Source: Muraenolepis orangiensis
Taxonomy: Eukaryota > Chordata > Actinopteri > Gadiformes > Muraenolepididae
Direction: 5' to 3'
DNA: 64,000 bases
Assembly (NCBI GenBank): GCA_027704905.1
Contig: CM051002.1
Span: 14,003,239 to 14,067,238 of the forward strand
Shown here: in pieces, positions 30,657-42,687 of the stretch
How the letters are laid out: each line of letters starts with the position of its first letter
How positions within the stretch are numbered: the stretch's first letter is position 1
Made by a program: the position numbers and the translations under genes
Notes under the pieces: generated by a model
Databases searched by the model: none
The model's input: only the letters and a program-made list of their open reading frames with translations
Told to the model about the DNA's origin: nothing

Positions 30657-31060
30657 TCTTACACTATCTTCTGCCACCAGGCTACTGCTGTAAGGTAGTC
30701 CTCTCCAAATGGATCCATGAGAAACAATACAATACAAAAAATAATCCAGAAATTAATGTTTATATAGACAAACACACACTCAAGTCACAAGTCAACACAG
30801 CAGAGAATACCTTAAAATCTAAATATTATCACATTTTCAAAAAAAATCATACAAATTGTTACTGTTTTGGTGAAGCGCAGCTATTGAAAGGATGGGATGA
30901 TTTCATATGAAAAATATGCATTGTAAATAACACTACCTTACACTACCTTCTGCTGCCGGGCTACTGTTGTGACGTAGTCCACTCCAAATTTATCTATGAA
31001 TAACAATACATGTACAATAAAATAAATAATAAATTAATTAATGTATATATAAATACATAC
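30657..31060. repeat. 110-bp direct duplication, about 290 bp apart
   Basis: CTTACACTATCTTCTGCCACC...GGCTACTG..GTAGTCC.CTCCAAAT at 30657-30770 recurs with substitutions at 30941-31060 (CTTACACTACCTTCTGCTGCC...GGCTACTG). Both run into AACAATACA and ATTAATGTATATA. Either an old tandem duplication or two copies of one short repeat. Confidence 0.75.
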
Positions 31061-31112
31061 ACACACACACACACACAAATACATGCACACACACACACAA
31101 ATACATGCACAA

Positions 31113-31160
<48 letters not shown>
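31061..31160. repeat. (CA)n patches and (AT)n microsatellite
   Basis: Two short CA patches (31062-31101), then about 20 AT units (31118-31159), next to the integrase-bearing element. Confidence 0.9.
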
Positions 31161-31161
<1 letters not shown>

Positions 31162-31272
31162 TATTTAGTGCAGATCTGACGCCGCAGTGCTATTCCCGGC
31201 CGTGTCTGCGTGAGTGACGCTTATGGGAAGCCATATGGTGCAGAAAGTGCCACGCATTTGACGTGTTAAAAG

Positions 31273-31420
31273 TGACAAACGCCCGTTCAGAATGCTGTCC
31301 AAACTGCCGCCAAACTGCCAGAACGCCGTCCAGAATGCGGTCCAAACTGCCAAAAGAACGCCGTCCAGAACACCGTTCAAACTGCCAAAAGAACGTCGTC
31401 CAGAACGCCGTTTTTTTAAC
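31273..31420. repeat. subterminal tandem repeats in left TIR
   Basis: Repeated AACGCCGTCCA, AAACTGCC and AAAAGAACG blocks, period about 23-30 bases, four to five copies. Counterparts in the right TIR (32283-32370) are fewer. Such repeats are typical transposase-binding sites in DNA transposons; binding here is inference. Confidence 0.8.
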
Positions 31421-31558
31421 GCCGCCCAAAGGGTCACCGAACGCCAATCTGGACGGCGTTCTCTTATATGGTAATAAGCTCCGCCCTGTGGTTTTTACAG
31501 CCACTCAATTTAAACAGTTTTCACCCAATCAGTGAAGACTGAGAACAGACCACACTAG

Positions 31559-32161
31559 TTAATCACTGATCTTATTCGGATCTACCTCTTCAACTTCCTG
31601 GAGAGTGAAGGCATAAAGGACATGGAGAATAAGATGCACCTGTGGGCTCTTCATTATGTCTACTTGCCGATGATCAACAGAGATAGCGCGGCCTTCGTAC
31701 GCCAATGGAACAACCATGGGTTGAGGACCGAGAGGCATCAGACCCCCTTGCAGATTTTAGTACGAGGTTGCATAGAACAGCGAGGACGGCCCAGCACTGC
31801 CATGCCGGAGATATTTGGTGCACAAACGCCAGGGGAAGGTGCTGAAGCTGCAGGAGCAAGAGAAGGCAGTGCTGGTCCTCCACCTGCTGCTGGGATTGCA
31901 GAAGCTTCTGCTCCAGTAAGGGCACCAGTGAAAGACTTGCCTGATATAGTTACTGTACCTCTTAACCAGGACACATTGGACAGCACAGACATGGAACAGA
32001 ACAGCAACACGATTCAATCCACTTGGTGGCCCCAGAGAGCGCCTCGGAATAGACATCATACGTGGTATAGTGTCATTCCTGGCAGCGACATGGTGATGGG
32101 AAATTGTGGGCCTTTTCTGATGACACGGCCCATGTTATTTACCATGTTAAATAAACAGTAG
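31559..32161 (+). pseudogene. integrase-like transposase, C-terminal remnant
   Basis: A 200-codon open stretch after an in-frame stop at 31556-31558; the first Met is at 31622. The N-terminal 70 residues contain FLESEGIKDMENK, LWALHYVYLPMINRD and FVRQWNNHGLRTERHQTPLQ. This arrangement (acidic helix, LHYVFLPRIN-like motif, WNNH, LRTE, TPLQL) is what I know from the end of the integrase-type DDE domain in a large group of eukaryotic transposase-derived proteins abundant in fish (rve/rva_4-type integrase core). The rest is low-complexity Ala/Gly/Pro followed by a DIVTVPL segment and an unremarkable tail. The catalytic D and D residues lie upstream of what is present, so no activity is expected. 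It may instead be the last exon of a once-spliced gene. Exact superfamily (IS3EU- or Ginger-like) is not certain. Confidence 0.72.
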
Positions 32162-32423
32162 TAGAAAAGTTGTAGCCTACGACCTGGTCAGTTTTGTTCA
32201 TGACATCATCAAACAGTTCAAATTGAGTCGTTGTGAAAACCATATTAGAGAATTAGAGATTAGGTGACCCTTTGGGCGGTTTGAACGGCGTGTTGGACGG
32301 CGTTCTTTTGGCAGTTTGGACGGCGTTCTGGCAATTTGGGCTGGCGTTCTGGGCGGCGTTTTGTCACTTTTAACGTGTCAAATGGGTAGCGCTTTCTGCA
32401 CCATATGGCTTTCCATAGACGCC

Positions 32424-33266
32424 CGCCGCATCATAAAGATGCAGCGGGCGCGTCTTCCGGTGTTCGGCGGGGGGGAGCACCACTCAGGGGACGCCATGTA
32501 GACCTTTATAAGAGCTAACGACCCGTGCCTTTTAGTGTCCCACAACCATCAGCATAATTAGGTTCAACGGTTGCGCTCAACCTTTAGTTTATGTGCCCTT
32601 GAAAGCAGAGATGGCGAGTGATATTGATGAATGTGCGCGCTGAGTGATCTGAAGGGCACAGCGTAGCCTGTGTTCTCCGCAGGTGACGGTGCCAGCAGCT
32701 ATTCCTCAACTTCCAAACCAAACCAACAAAAAAAGACATGTTCATCTGCTTTGTTGGTATAGCTGTATTTTATTTGTGTCGCCTGCTAAGGATTACTGAT
32801 TACGGGATCTTGTGGAGTCAATGGCAGAATGTTCAAACTTTTAGGGTCAGAATTGAATAATCTATCGGAGTTCGGTTGTTTTTTCACAAGCCGTGATTTA
32901 TGTTTAGTCTTAATGGTCGTGGGGAAACAAACACAAACGTATCATCCATCTTCATCTTCCGGATTTTGATTTACTGTCAGTATTTTTAATACATTGCTTT
33001 GGTAGTGCTCGGTTTGTTGTTGAAGTTAGTCACACTTAACACTCCCCCTTTATTATTCTGTTGTTGTTGTTATAATAATAAAGAATTGTATCCCAGGTGA
33101 CTGGTATTATCTCACACCACAAAATTCAAAAGCTGAAAACAATTAGCACCTCATAGCCTACTAATCTGGGACTTGTAAAACAGTTGGTGATGCTTCAATT
33201 TGCAATGCATATTTTTCAACTTGTTATATGTAAGAAAAACTCCCTGACCCCTGTAGTTCAGCTGGT
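32424..33266. other. unique sequence
   Basis: GC-rich patch directly right of the transposon (32424-32500, including a hairpin GCCGC...GCGGGC near 32423-32450), then AT-rich DNA. No gene recognised. Confidence 0.4.
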
Positions 33267-33292
33267 GACTTGACTTGACTTGACTTGACTTG
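33267..33292. repeat. (GACTT)n pentanucleotide repeat
   Basis: Five GACTT units. Confidence 0.93.
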
Positions 33293-33336
33293 GTGGGCTT
33301 ACTTGTTTCCCAAACCAGTAAGAGTTGGTATGATAT

Positions 33337-33395
33337 CCATCCATCCATCCATCTTCTCCCGCTTATCCGAAATCGGGTCGCGGAGGTAGCAGCTC
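33337..33395 (-). mobile_element. Rex3/RTE-like LINE 3' end
   Basis: (ATCC)n followed by ATCTTCTCCCGCTTATCCGA and GGGTCGCGGAGG is the reverse complement of the well-known fish RTE-type tail (CGACCC...GGATAAGCGG...GATGGATGGAT). Only about 60 bases remain. Confidence 0.75.
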
Positions 33396-34568
33396 TATAT
33401 ATATATATATTTATTATTAAAATTGTCTTAATCTTTTACATTTTCAAATGTGTATTTTCTGCTGTGTTGACTTGTATTTGAGTACAGTTTTGGAGTCAGG
33501 ATTACATTGTCTCCCAACAAAGTTTGTGGAATTTGTTTGAGTTTGGACACCATCTCGGTCTGAGAAAGCCCTGTTTGCAAGCTGTGTTTGCTGTGTTGTT
33601 TAGCTGCCGTAAGAGAATTCCACAGGATTATATGAAAAGATTTGATTTTGTTTGTAGTCTAGTCTCACTCTTTTGGCATTCAGTTGAAGGGTGAGTGCGA
33701 GACACCCCGTAGCTGGACCAGCTAAACAAACTGCAGGCACACCTGCTGGGTGGCTTTTCACTGAAAGCCTTTCACAGGGACTGCATGTGAACATCAAGAG
33801 AGTATTTAAGTTCAATTGAGTTAAACTGCCATAATAATAGTACCTAATATATAATAGAGATTAATTAAAGTGTATGCATGTGGTTTACCAAAAAAAAGAC
33901 AAAACTATAGTGTTTATCGTGGTTTTTTTGGCAGATGCTGAATGCAACCATTTTAATAATTTCCGTCTATAGTTTACTAATGAAAACAAATGTTTGTTTT
34001 CAACACTCAGCTCATTTCACCAACATTCATCTCTGTCAAATTATGTCTCTGCAATTATTCATGCTAACATCACTTCAGCGGTTAGCGGAGGTTTCAAAGC
34101 GGGATTCAGAGGCTGATAGATTTTCATTACAAAAGACTATACGTTTTAAAAAATAATAACATCTCCTCCGCCCCCCCACCATTTTGAAATTAGAATATGG
34201 GTCAATATTATTTCATTCACAAAAGTGGCAATTACTCCAGCCCAGCTAGGCCTATACAGATGGGACTCCATAGAACTCCATCTTGCACAATTACACAGCC
34301 ATTCATTCATTCCAATGCATTTATCATTTTATACGTACCAATAGGTAACTCCCAAGCATGCTATGCATTACACACATTGACACTTATTTCACTGGCAGTT
34401 TTCGTGGGGGGAAAAAAGTATGGATATCAGATGAAGTGTAATTTAATGTATGTATTGTCATCAATCAGGTTAAAGGCAGGGTTGTAATCGGAGGAGAAAT
34501 TGCAGTTAAATGTGTTGTCTTTTCCTCTGTGTTTCTGTGAAGAGCATAAATCAACATCACTGGATTTA
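33396..34568. other. AT-rich unique sequence
   Basis: A short AT run follows the RTE tail (33396-33412). Open frames (73-96 codons) have no domain. Confidence 0.4.
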
Positions 34569-34680
34569 GGCAGAGAGAGAGAGAGAGAGAGAAAGAGAGC
34601 AAGAGAGCGAGAGCCAGAGAGACACAGACACGTACACACACCCCTATACACACACACGTACACACACCCCTATACACACA
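34569..34680. repeat. (AG)n and (ACACCCCTAT)n patch
   Basis: Imperfect GA array (34569-34620), then a tandem pair of a 26-base unit ACGTACACACACCCCTATAC-like (about 34629-34680). Confidence 0.85.
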
Positions 34681-34989
34681 CTTGTGGGTGTCTAGGGATA
34701 CTATCGGCAGAAGTGTCATGGCAACACCTCTTCTGGTCTCTTGTTGCTTTGTCCTTGATGCAACTTATTGCCTTTTGCTGTGTGTTTATTTTTAGGCCTC
34801 TTTGTTTGTCAAGGTGTGTGTCTATATACTGTTTATATCTATACAGTGGGGTCCTGTATCTCCCATGTCTGGATTGGGGGTGACACTGGATGCTCTAGTT
34901 TTGTCCTCCAACCTCCAAAGGAGGGAGACCTATAAGTGATGGGCTAGTAGGGTATGAGTGATGGGTGTCTGCACAGTGCCCACCCTTCT

Positions 34990-35085
34990 GGTCACACTAA
35001 GCTGGGCTAAGCGCCCGCAGCCACCCTAGCCAGGACTAAGGAGGTATGATCGATGGATAGACGGATGGGTGGATACGCCGCGTGG
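34990..35085 (+). mobile_element. probable Rex3/RTE-like LINE 3' end
   Basis: CTGGGCTAAGC, CAGCCACCCTAGCCAGGA, CTAAGGAGGTATGAT and a degenerate (GATG)n tail fit, with several substitutions, the fish RTE consensus in which a CCCTA.CAGGATAAGCGGTA block precedes (GATG)n. Old and diverged. Confidence 0.5.
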
Positions 35086-35968
35086 GGGGCCTCTGTTAGC
35101 CTCGTCCCTTCAGACAACGTGCACGATTGTGGGGGAGGAAGACATTGGGCCGTTGGCACCTTTTGCCGGACATTACTGGAGTCAGATGTGAAATAAACAC
35201 TTGCTTTGCACGGACCTTGTGATGTACGTTCTGGATGCAGTGGTAAATGTTGATACAGTCATGAATTTGTTTTTTTTGTATTATTCATGTGCTGCCAGCA
35301 GTAACCAAGAATCGTATGCTCTGGTTTTACATTGACCTTGGATTGAGGTCGTTCTAAATTCACTTTCTTGTGCGGCGCTGTAGTCCTCCATCTCTTGTTT
35401 TCTTTGCGAGTCGTATATATTATTTCCATAATAACTGAGCCAATATGTTTTGTTTTCCAACCCTGACATTATCGTTAGTACGGAGAACATCCTGCGTCAT
35501 TACTATCTCGCTTGACTCGAAAACCTTCAAAGCGACAAATAAAAAACCCACCGTGGTTGATTTTCCCGATGATTCATTCATAGTGGCACTGATGGCGAAT
35601 GTATTTCTTGTTTTTATTCTAGTCCTGTCGCCAGTGTTAGTACCAGGAACATACTCCCTCTTTACTATCACGCCTGAGCTCCACCACCTCAACGACTGTT
35701 ATGGTTGCTTGTACTCGGTTAAAGATTGATTCCGTTCCGTGATAGATGTTTTTTTTCCAAACAGGCTGCTTATGCCCAACGAGAGGAGTGCCTTGCCTGG
35801 CTCCTATTCCAGTCCATTGCAAGCTGTTTGTTAAACAACAACAACAAGATACTACTTTTCATACTGTAAATACTAATCTAAATATAGATATATTTATATT
35901 ATATATCTAACAAAAAATTGAATATGTATTCATGTGAAGGAGTGAGGAGACAAATTGACAAGTAACAC
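35086..35968. other. unique or unrecognised dispersed repeat
   Basis: 35340-35830 keeps fairly long frames on both strands (61-94 codons) and has a texture (scattered CpG, AAAACC/TTTTCC patches) that suggests a transposon fragment. I found neither terminal repeats nor a known domain. Confidence 0.3.
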
Positions 35969-36019
35969 GATGATGATGAAGATGAAGAAGATCATAATGA
36001 CGATGATGATGATGATGAT
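35969..36019. repeat. (GAT)n trinucleotide repeat
   Basis: Imperfect GAT/GAA repeats, pure from about 36002. Confidence 0.9.
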
Positions 36020-36319
36020 AACTTCCCATTTCAAACGTTACTAAAGGCGGTGACCACAGCCACACCTCCAGAGCTTGGGTGATGGGGTTGATCAGCCTCC
36101 TTTATGGTTTTCACCTTTTCTGCTAATTGAGTCCATCTGGAGGGGTGTGAGGGGGGGTCAGAGGAGGGGTGTGAGGGGGCCAGAGGCTGCACAACGTGTA
36201 GAATTCAATCAATCCTTGGAGAGAAAAAAAGATCACTTAACTCCCATTTCATCCTCTACAATACCACTCAGGCTCATGAGTTTAAGCTAAAGGTCACACA
36301 AATAGAGCGTATCACACAC

Positions 36320-36321
36320 AT

Positions 36322-36367
<46 letters not shown>
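36320..36367. repeat. (CA)n microsatellite
   Basis: About 24 CA units. Confidence 0.96.
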
Positions 36368-36370
<3 letters not shown>

Positions 36371-36414
36371 CAAGTTCAACACCTAAGAGATACCAAAAGA
36401 TACCATTCTTGTGA

Positions 36415-36537
36415 GTGAAGCAAGCCAAAACTAGACACAGATATAAATGTTATTAGTGAAGTAAGCCAAAACTAGACAGAGATATCATTGTTAACAGTGA
36501 GCTGAGCCAAAACTAGACAGAGATATCATAGTTATAA
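36415..36537. repeat. 41-bp tandem repeat, 3 copies
   Basis: Three direct 41-base units of the form GTGAAG.AAGCCAAAACTAG, ACAGAGATATCATTGTTA. A partial unit (AGATACCATTCTTGTGA) precedes them. Units differ at several positions, so the array is old. Confidence 0.9.
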
Positions 36538-37167
36538 ATTAGACACACTAAAATATACCATCGTTATTAAGTAAAGTCGGCCCGAGATAAAAAGGCCAGT
36601 CTTCAACATGGTAGGCCTATCAAAAGACTACCGAGTGACCTATACCACCTATCTATGTGTAACATGTATTCCTCTAATACATAAATACATCTTATATCCA
36701 CAGTTTAATTTGAAGGTTCTGGAGGTCGTTCTCCAGAATCATTGGGTTGAAAAAAAACAAAAAGTGTCTTCTCCCTCCAGGGGGATGCTATCACCGCGGC
36801 AACAGCACCGTAATTAGAATACGTTTGCTGCACACCACTGAGCCGCACAAATTGTAACAGTTGCTCCTACAACAATTGGAGATCTGTAGCTGAGCTTTAA
36901 AAGAGTAAGTTAGAACGGCTTTTTTATTAAGTGGATTGCTTAAAAGTAGTTTGGTTTAAAGCCCAGGGCTCATTCGGCTAACTACTCGTTCACGCACACA
37001 CAATTGCGGGAAAGAGTTGAGCGGACTCTTGAGCCGCAGCTAGCATCTGAAGCTGGTCTTAGTTATGTGTCTGCATATCAAAAACCATCAAATAAGCCCT
37101 CAGTACGCTGGCTAGCATCCAATTATTTGGTAGTTTTTCATTTCAAAGGCCCCCACATTTATTTAGT
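36538..37167. other. unique sequence
   Basis: Nothing recognised. Confidence 0.4.
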
Positions 37168-37253
37168 CAAACACACACACACACGCATGCATGCGTGCGC
37201 ACACACACACACACACACACACATACACACACACACACACAAACACACACACG
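37168..37253. repeat. compound (CA)n array
   Basis: CA repeats around a GCATGCATGCGTGCGC core. Confidence 0.93.
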
Positions 37254-37417
37254 CTTGATAAGTTGATTTAATTCATTGCTTTGGTCCAAAAATACATACA
37301 GAACATGTCATGACTCCCAATTGGGTTTTAGATTAATAAGCAAGACTGTATGCCGGTCACTTTCCGAAGGGAACACCCAGGTTTTTGCTTACATTTGAGG
37401 TAGGACTTCCCCAAGCA

Positions 37418-38640
<1,223 letters not shown>

Positions 38641-38641
38641 A

Positions 38642-38674
38642 CCTGTGGGCCTTGATTACCAAGGACCCACAGGT
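38642..38674. repeat. hairpin next to the 45-bp minisatellite
   Basis: CCTGTGGGCCTTG and CAAGGACCCACAGG pair with one mismatch across a 5-base loop (ATTAC). Confidence 0.85.
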
Positions 38675-38694
38675 GTGCAGCTTCACCCAGCAGC

Positions 38695-38874
38695 CCAAGA
38701 CTCTAATCAGTCTGACTGGGGCCAGGTGAGGCTGCTTAAACCAGACTCTAATCAGTCTGACTGGGGCCAGGTGAGGCTGCTTAAACCAGACTCTAATCAG
38801 TCTGACTGGGGCCAGGTGAGGCTGCTTAAACCAGACTCTAATCAGTCTGACTGGGGCCAGATGAGGCTGCTTAA
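38695..38874. repeat. 45-bp minisatellite, 4 copies
   Basis: Four nearly identical 45-base units (CCAGACTCTAATCAGTCTGA + CTGGGGCCAGGTGAGGCTGC + TTAAA). Only copy 1 (first bases) and copy 4 (GATGAGG for GGTGAGG) differ. Being a multiple of three, the unit gives a 15-residue repeat in open frames on both strands; there is no sign of a gene. Each unit includes the palindrome TCAGTCTGA. Confidence 0.97.
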
Positions 38875-39964
38875 ACCAGCCACCAACCACACACACTACT
38901 CATATAACATTCACAGTAGGCTAACTGGAGCTGAGCTAGGCTATTTGATCAACCTACACAACAAGACATGCAATCAGATGGCATCAGAAACCCAATTTAA
39001 GAATACATTACGTGCACTGTGATGTTATTCAATAAGTTAAGTTAGTTTATAAGCACCCTTGTTAACTCACACACTTTTGAGAGCAGAGAGTAATCGATAA
39101 CCGTAACTTAAAAACATTATACTTTTGAGTCAACGCGACCACCCATCTTCCTCACTCATAGTAGTCTTTGTTTCTTTTTCAAAAATGGCCACTATGGCAA
39201 TCGTTTTTGCTGTGAATATCACCCCAAATAAACTAGTACAAGAACATTACTAAAATGACTTACGATTGAAAGCCCTGCTTGCAAATAAGCCCACTTTTTT
39301 CCTCAAACTCATATTTACACAGCGACATGAATGAATGCATCATGTTGTAGGCCCATGTCGGTGTTATTGGTGCAACTCCAAGTTATGTATCCGTGTAGGC
39401 ACATGCAGGTGTAATTGATGCAACTCAATGTAATGTTATGAAATGATGCCATTTTGGTGCGTCAGGGGATCATCAACCGGTCTTTCAGCTCCTCTGTTGT
39501 ACGCGTACTCTTGGTTTTCTTTTTAAGACTCTTTTCTCTTTTCAGTTGCAAACTTTGGGAAGATCTTGTTATAGTTTTTTTTCTTTGTAACACTATCAGT
39601 CACTTGGGATTCAGCGTTCGTTCCGTGGATTTGGCAAGGGATGTTGTCTTCCTGATGCTGTGATACGTAAAAACGCATCGCTTTCCTTGGAACCACGAGA
39701 GTTTCCCACCACTGTACTAGCCAGTACATTGAAGTTCTTAAAATTAAATGGTCTCATGCGATCTCATTTCACAAAAAAAAAAGTTTTTGGGGGGTCTTGC
39801 TAAATATTGAACTAAAGAAGAGTTAAATACGACATCATGAAACTTTGAATACCTAGATGACACAAAAAGAGCGTTGCACTCAAGTAGGACTTCTCGTCGT
39901 CCGTGGCACTGCTGCCGCCTCGGTCAACTAAACGGTGAAGCGAAGATGACTAGAGAACGGTGGT
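38875..39964. other. unique sequence
   Basis: Nothing recognised. Confidence 0.4.
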
Positions 39965-40100
39965 GGGGTGTTTACCGTAAGTATTGCAATATAGGGGGCA
40001 TTCCCGGCCAGTGGTGATTTGTGACCTAAAAACATGTGGGAGGAGGAGGATGGGAGAGTGAGCCCCCCCTGCCCCCCATAGTTCCGGTGCCCCTGGAGTA
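39965..40100 (+). mobile_element. unclassified dispersed repeat fragment
   Basis: GTAAGTATTGCAATATAGGG and the flanking GTTTAC/GGCATTC recur in reverse orientation at 27603-27641. Beyond the shared part lie AGTGGTGATTTGTGACC and G/C-runs that recall fish non-autonomous elements. Class unknown. Confidence 0.5.
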
Positions 40101-41066
40101 GCGCCATCTGATCAGATTGATGGGCCGGGTCCTCCTGCATGTTTCATTACCCTGTTGTTCCCCATGTGACAGAAAGACTGCTTCTCCGTGTCATTTCCCC
40201 GGGTATGGACAAAGTTTTGCAAGTATAATTCTTTTGCCCTTGCATTGAGTTACAACCTACTGTTACAGCCATAAAATGTATTTGCATCTGAATCGTTGAA
40301 TATTTTGTCCGCCAAAGGTCGTTAATCACGGTCCCTGTTTCTTCCGGATGGTTCGCGGTTGAACGCCGCGTGACGACATCAACGGGCGGTGTATTAATCA
40401 CGGTGTTGTTTTTATTAATTACACAAAGGACTCCATTACATGGGAAAACAAATGATAGCATAGAGATAAGTAAGACATTCAGGCGTGTTCTCTAGATGTC
40501 TCTGTCGTATACGTTAAGTCGTATCTCATACCCGGTGCACTGGGTCTGTGGATGACAGGACCCTACAGAGTTTCTTCCCTGGAGAAGCGGGGTGGATCTT
40601 TGGTCATTCAATGTCTTTTTTTATTTGATTTTTATTTTTATCTTTTTTTCAGACACCGGTACACAAAACGATATCCCTTTGTACAACTACGGAAGACGGA
40701 GGGCGTTTGTTTTAATGTATTTTCTTGAAAGATGAAAGGATTTGTTGTTGAAAATATACTTAGGAGTAATTATCCAGTGCTATGCCGGTGTTTTGCTATG
40801 AAGAGAGACACTAAATGGGTTCTAATACGCATCATTTACGAATGGACAGAATGCCATGGTTCATTGTGGGGTGAGGGGAAGGGGGTCTTGTCTTTAATCT
40901 TAATAAAAGAAGATTTTAGTATTAGGACTGCACAAATACAACGGTAGACCCCTTTTAAAAGCCTACTATAATTCAATTGGGCTTTTATTCATGGTAAAAC
41001 ACCCAGATATTTGGGAAACCAAGTATGGCAGATTGTCTGAAGCAGGGTGAGTGTCAATTGAAAGAC

Positions 41067-41075
<9 letters not shown>
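40101..41075. other. unique sequence
   Basis: A T-rich tract at 40616-40650. No gene recognised. Confidence 0.4.

Positions 41076-41129
<54 letters not shown>
41076..41129. repeat. (TA)n microsatellite
   Basis: About 26 TA units. Confidence 0.97.
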
Positions 41130-41130
<1 letters not shown>

Positions 41131-41209
41131 AACACTCAATCCAGTTTCTCATTACCCCCCTGTCCAGCTCTTCATGTGTTCCACTATTATCTTCCTCCAG
41201 GCCCTCAAG

Positions 41210-41702
41210 CTACTTGTCAGGGCTTGGATGGGACCAAGGGTAACAAAGATGATCTTTTAATCGCCCACAAACCCCGAAGGGTGCGAAGCATGGCAGAGTC
41301 CAAAAACGTGGTCAAGGCAAGCAGAGGTCGGTAACAGGTTGTCAAGGGTTGAGGCAAAGGTATAAAAACGCTGAGGCAAAAACAAAGTTGTTATCCAGGC
41401 GATGGTCAAAACACACTGAATCAAAACACAGAACACAAGACGTGATACTTAAACTTGAAACAGACGTGAGGCTTTAGGAGAATCAGTGTGATAATCCAGC
41501 GATGAGTGACGGACAAGACGTGGTTTAAATACGGCTAGTAAATGAGGTGTGATTGACAACTGGTGAGTCCAGTATGACACGGCCGACAGGGAAAACCCGA
41601 AGTGGCATTCGGAACGGAGTCCGGTGACATCGCGGATCCAGGACGCCAGCAGATATCCAGGACTAGGAGCGGGAGGCGCTGGGTTGGACCGTGACATCTA
41701 CT
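41210..41702 (-). mobile_element. probable solo LTR (Ty3/gypsy-like), about 483 bp
   Basis: Element 41215-41697. On the minus strand it starts (A)TGTCACGG and ends CCCTGACA, the TG...CA form of an LTR. Inside, in order, are a TATA-like GTATTTAAACC, many short T-rich/C-rich blocks and the polyadenylation-like GATTAAAAGATC near the 3' end. CTACT flanks both sides (41210-41214 and 41698-41702), a 5-bp target duplication if the terminal A is counted as part of the element. Overall composition matches LTRs I know from fish Ty3/gypsy elements. No internal gag-pol is present. Confidence 0.75.
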
Positions 41703-42345
41703 ACATTATTATTTGTATACAGGCCTATCTTTTCTATATTTTCTTTAGAGGTTTTATGTTTACTGCAATACAATACAACAACAACAAAAATAGCCACACA
41801 CTTTGCCCTCGCGTTGCCTATATTTTAAATATATATATTTAGAAAATGTTTGTATTCATTAGTTTTTTCTGAAAACCTTTTAACAATTGTCAGCAGGACT
41901 TTAAAGATACGTACGTATTGAACATTGAAACGTTTTAAAGTGTTATTTTTTAGCACCATTTTAGTCACATTTTGAGACCTTCTAAGCGGGTCATGAATGG
42001 CCTCGAGGGTTTCACAAGGAAACTATTTCTGATCAACTGAAGAAAATAAATGTGGATGGTAATTGTTAAGCGTGTTCTACAAATTGTTCTACAAATATAT
42101 TACACTTTTTGTTTATGTTCATCTCTGCTTGAAATAATGACGGCTGGCTGAAAGCACACACTGTAAACAATGATAGCCCTATTAAGTTATATGAACTTAT
42201 CTATTCTCTTTGACTCTGGCAAGTTTTGGATATTGAACTCAAGTTCATACTTTTTCAAAAGTGACACAAAGTTATCCATTGTCTTGGCTAATTGTGATTT
42301 CAGATTTGGCCAGCCACTCAGAAGCCTGGGATTTTTCCACTGAAT
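41703..42345. other. AT-rich unique sequence
   Basis: Nothing recognised. Confidence 0.4.
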
Positions 42346-42440
42346 CTGATTATTATTATTATCATTATTATTATTAATAATATCATTATTATTAGTAGTA
42401 TTATCATTTATTTATTTGTTTATTTGTTTATTTGTTTATA
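42346..42440. repeat. (ATT)n and (TTTATTTG)n repeats
   Basis: Imperfect ATT units to about 42400, then TTTATTTG units to about 42437. Confidence 0.9.
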
Positions 42441-42550
42441 TTTAAAACATTTGAATTGTCAACAAAAGGGGTGCAGGTACACTAAATTCCATCATGAGTT
42501 TCACAGTAAGTTATAGTATGCAATCACGTCGCTACACACAATAAGTAGAT

Positions 42551-42687
42551 CACCCATCCCCCTTCCCCATCCCCCTTCCCCATCTCTCTTCCCCATCCCC
42601 CTTCCCCATCTCCCTCCCCCATCCCCCATCCCCCTTCCCCATCCCCCTTCCCCATCTCCCTCCCCCATCCCCCTTCCCCATCTCCCA
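42551..42687. repeat. pyrimidine minisatellite (CCCCATCCCCCTT)
   Basis: About 11 units of 12-14 bases mixing CCCCATCCCCCTTC and CCCCATCTCCCTC forms. One strand is almost pure C/T, so the other is G-rich. The Gly-Asp-Glu/Trp-Gly-Arg frame on the minus strand is an artefact. Confidence 0.95.

Larger units (their letters stand above)
31221..32417 (+). mobile_element. DNA transposon with long TIRs and integrase-like ORF, 1.2 kb
   Basis: Long terminal inverted repeats bound the element: left 31221-31438, right 32264-32417. Outermost sequence is TTATGGGAAGCCATATGGTG at left and the complement of TATGGAAAGCCATATGGTG at right; both continue into TTAAAAGTGACAAA and, at the inner edge, GGGTCACC. GACGC stands outside each end (31216-31220, 32418-32422) and may be a 5-bp target duplication, though the left end carries one extra T. 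Within each TIR a unit of about 23 bases (AACGCCGTCCAAACTGCCAAAAG-like, here abbreviated AACGCCGTCC / AAACTGCC) is repeated. The centre holds the transposase-derived frame 31559-32161. The catalytic part is missing, so the copy is probably non-autonomous. Confidence 0.85.

Noticed and set aside
35445..35729. 94-codon hydrophobic frame
   Set aside because: No known domain, overlapping frames on the other strand, no splice or promoter context; probably an old repeat.
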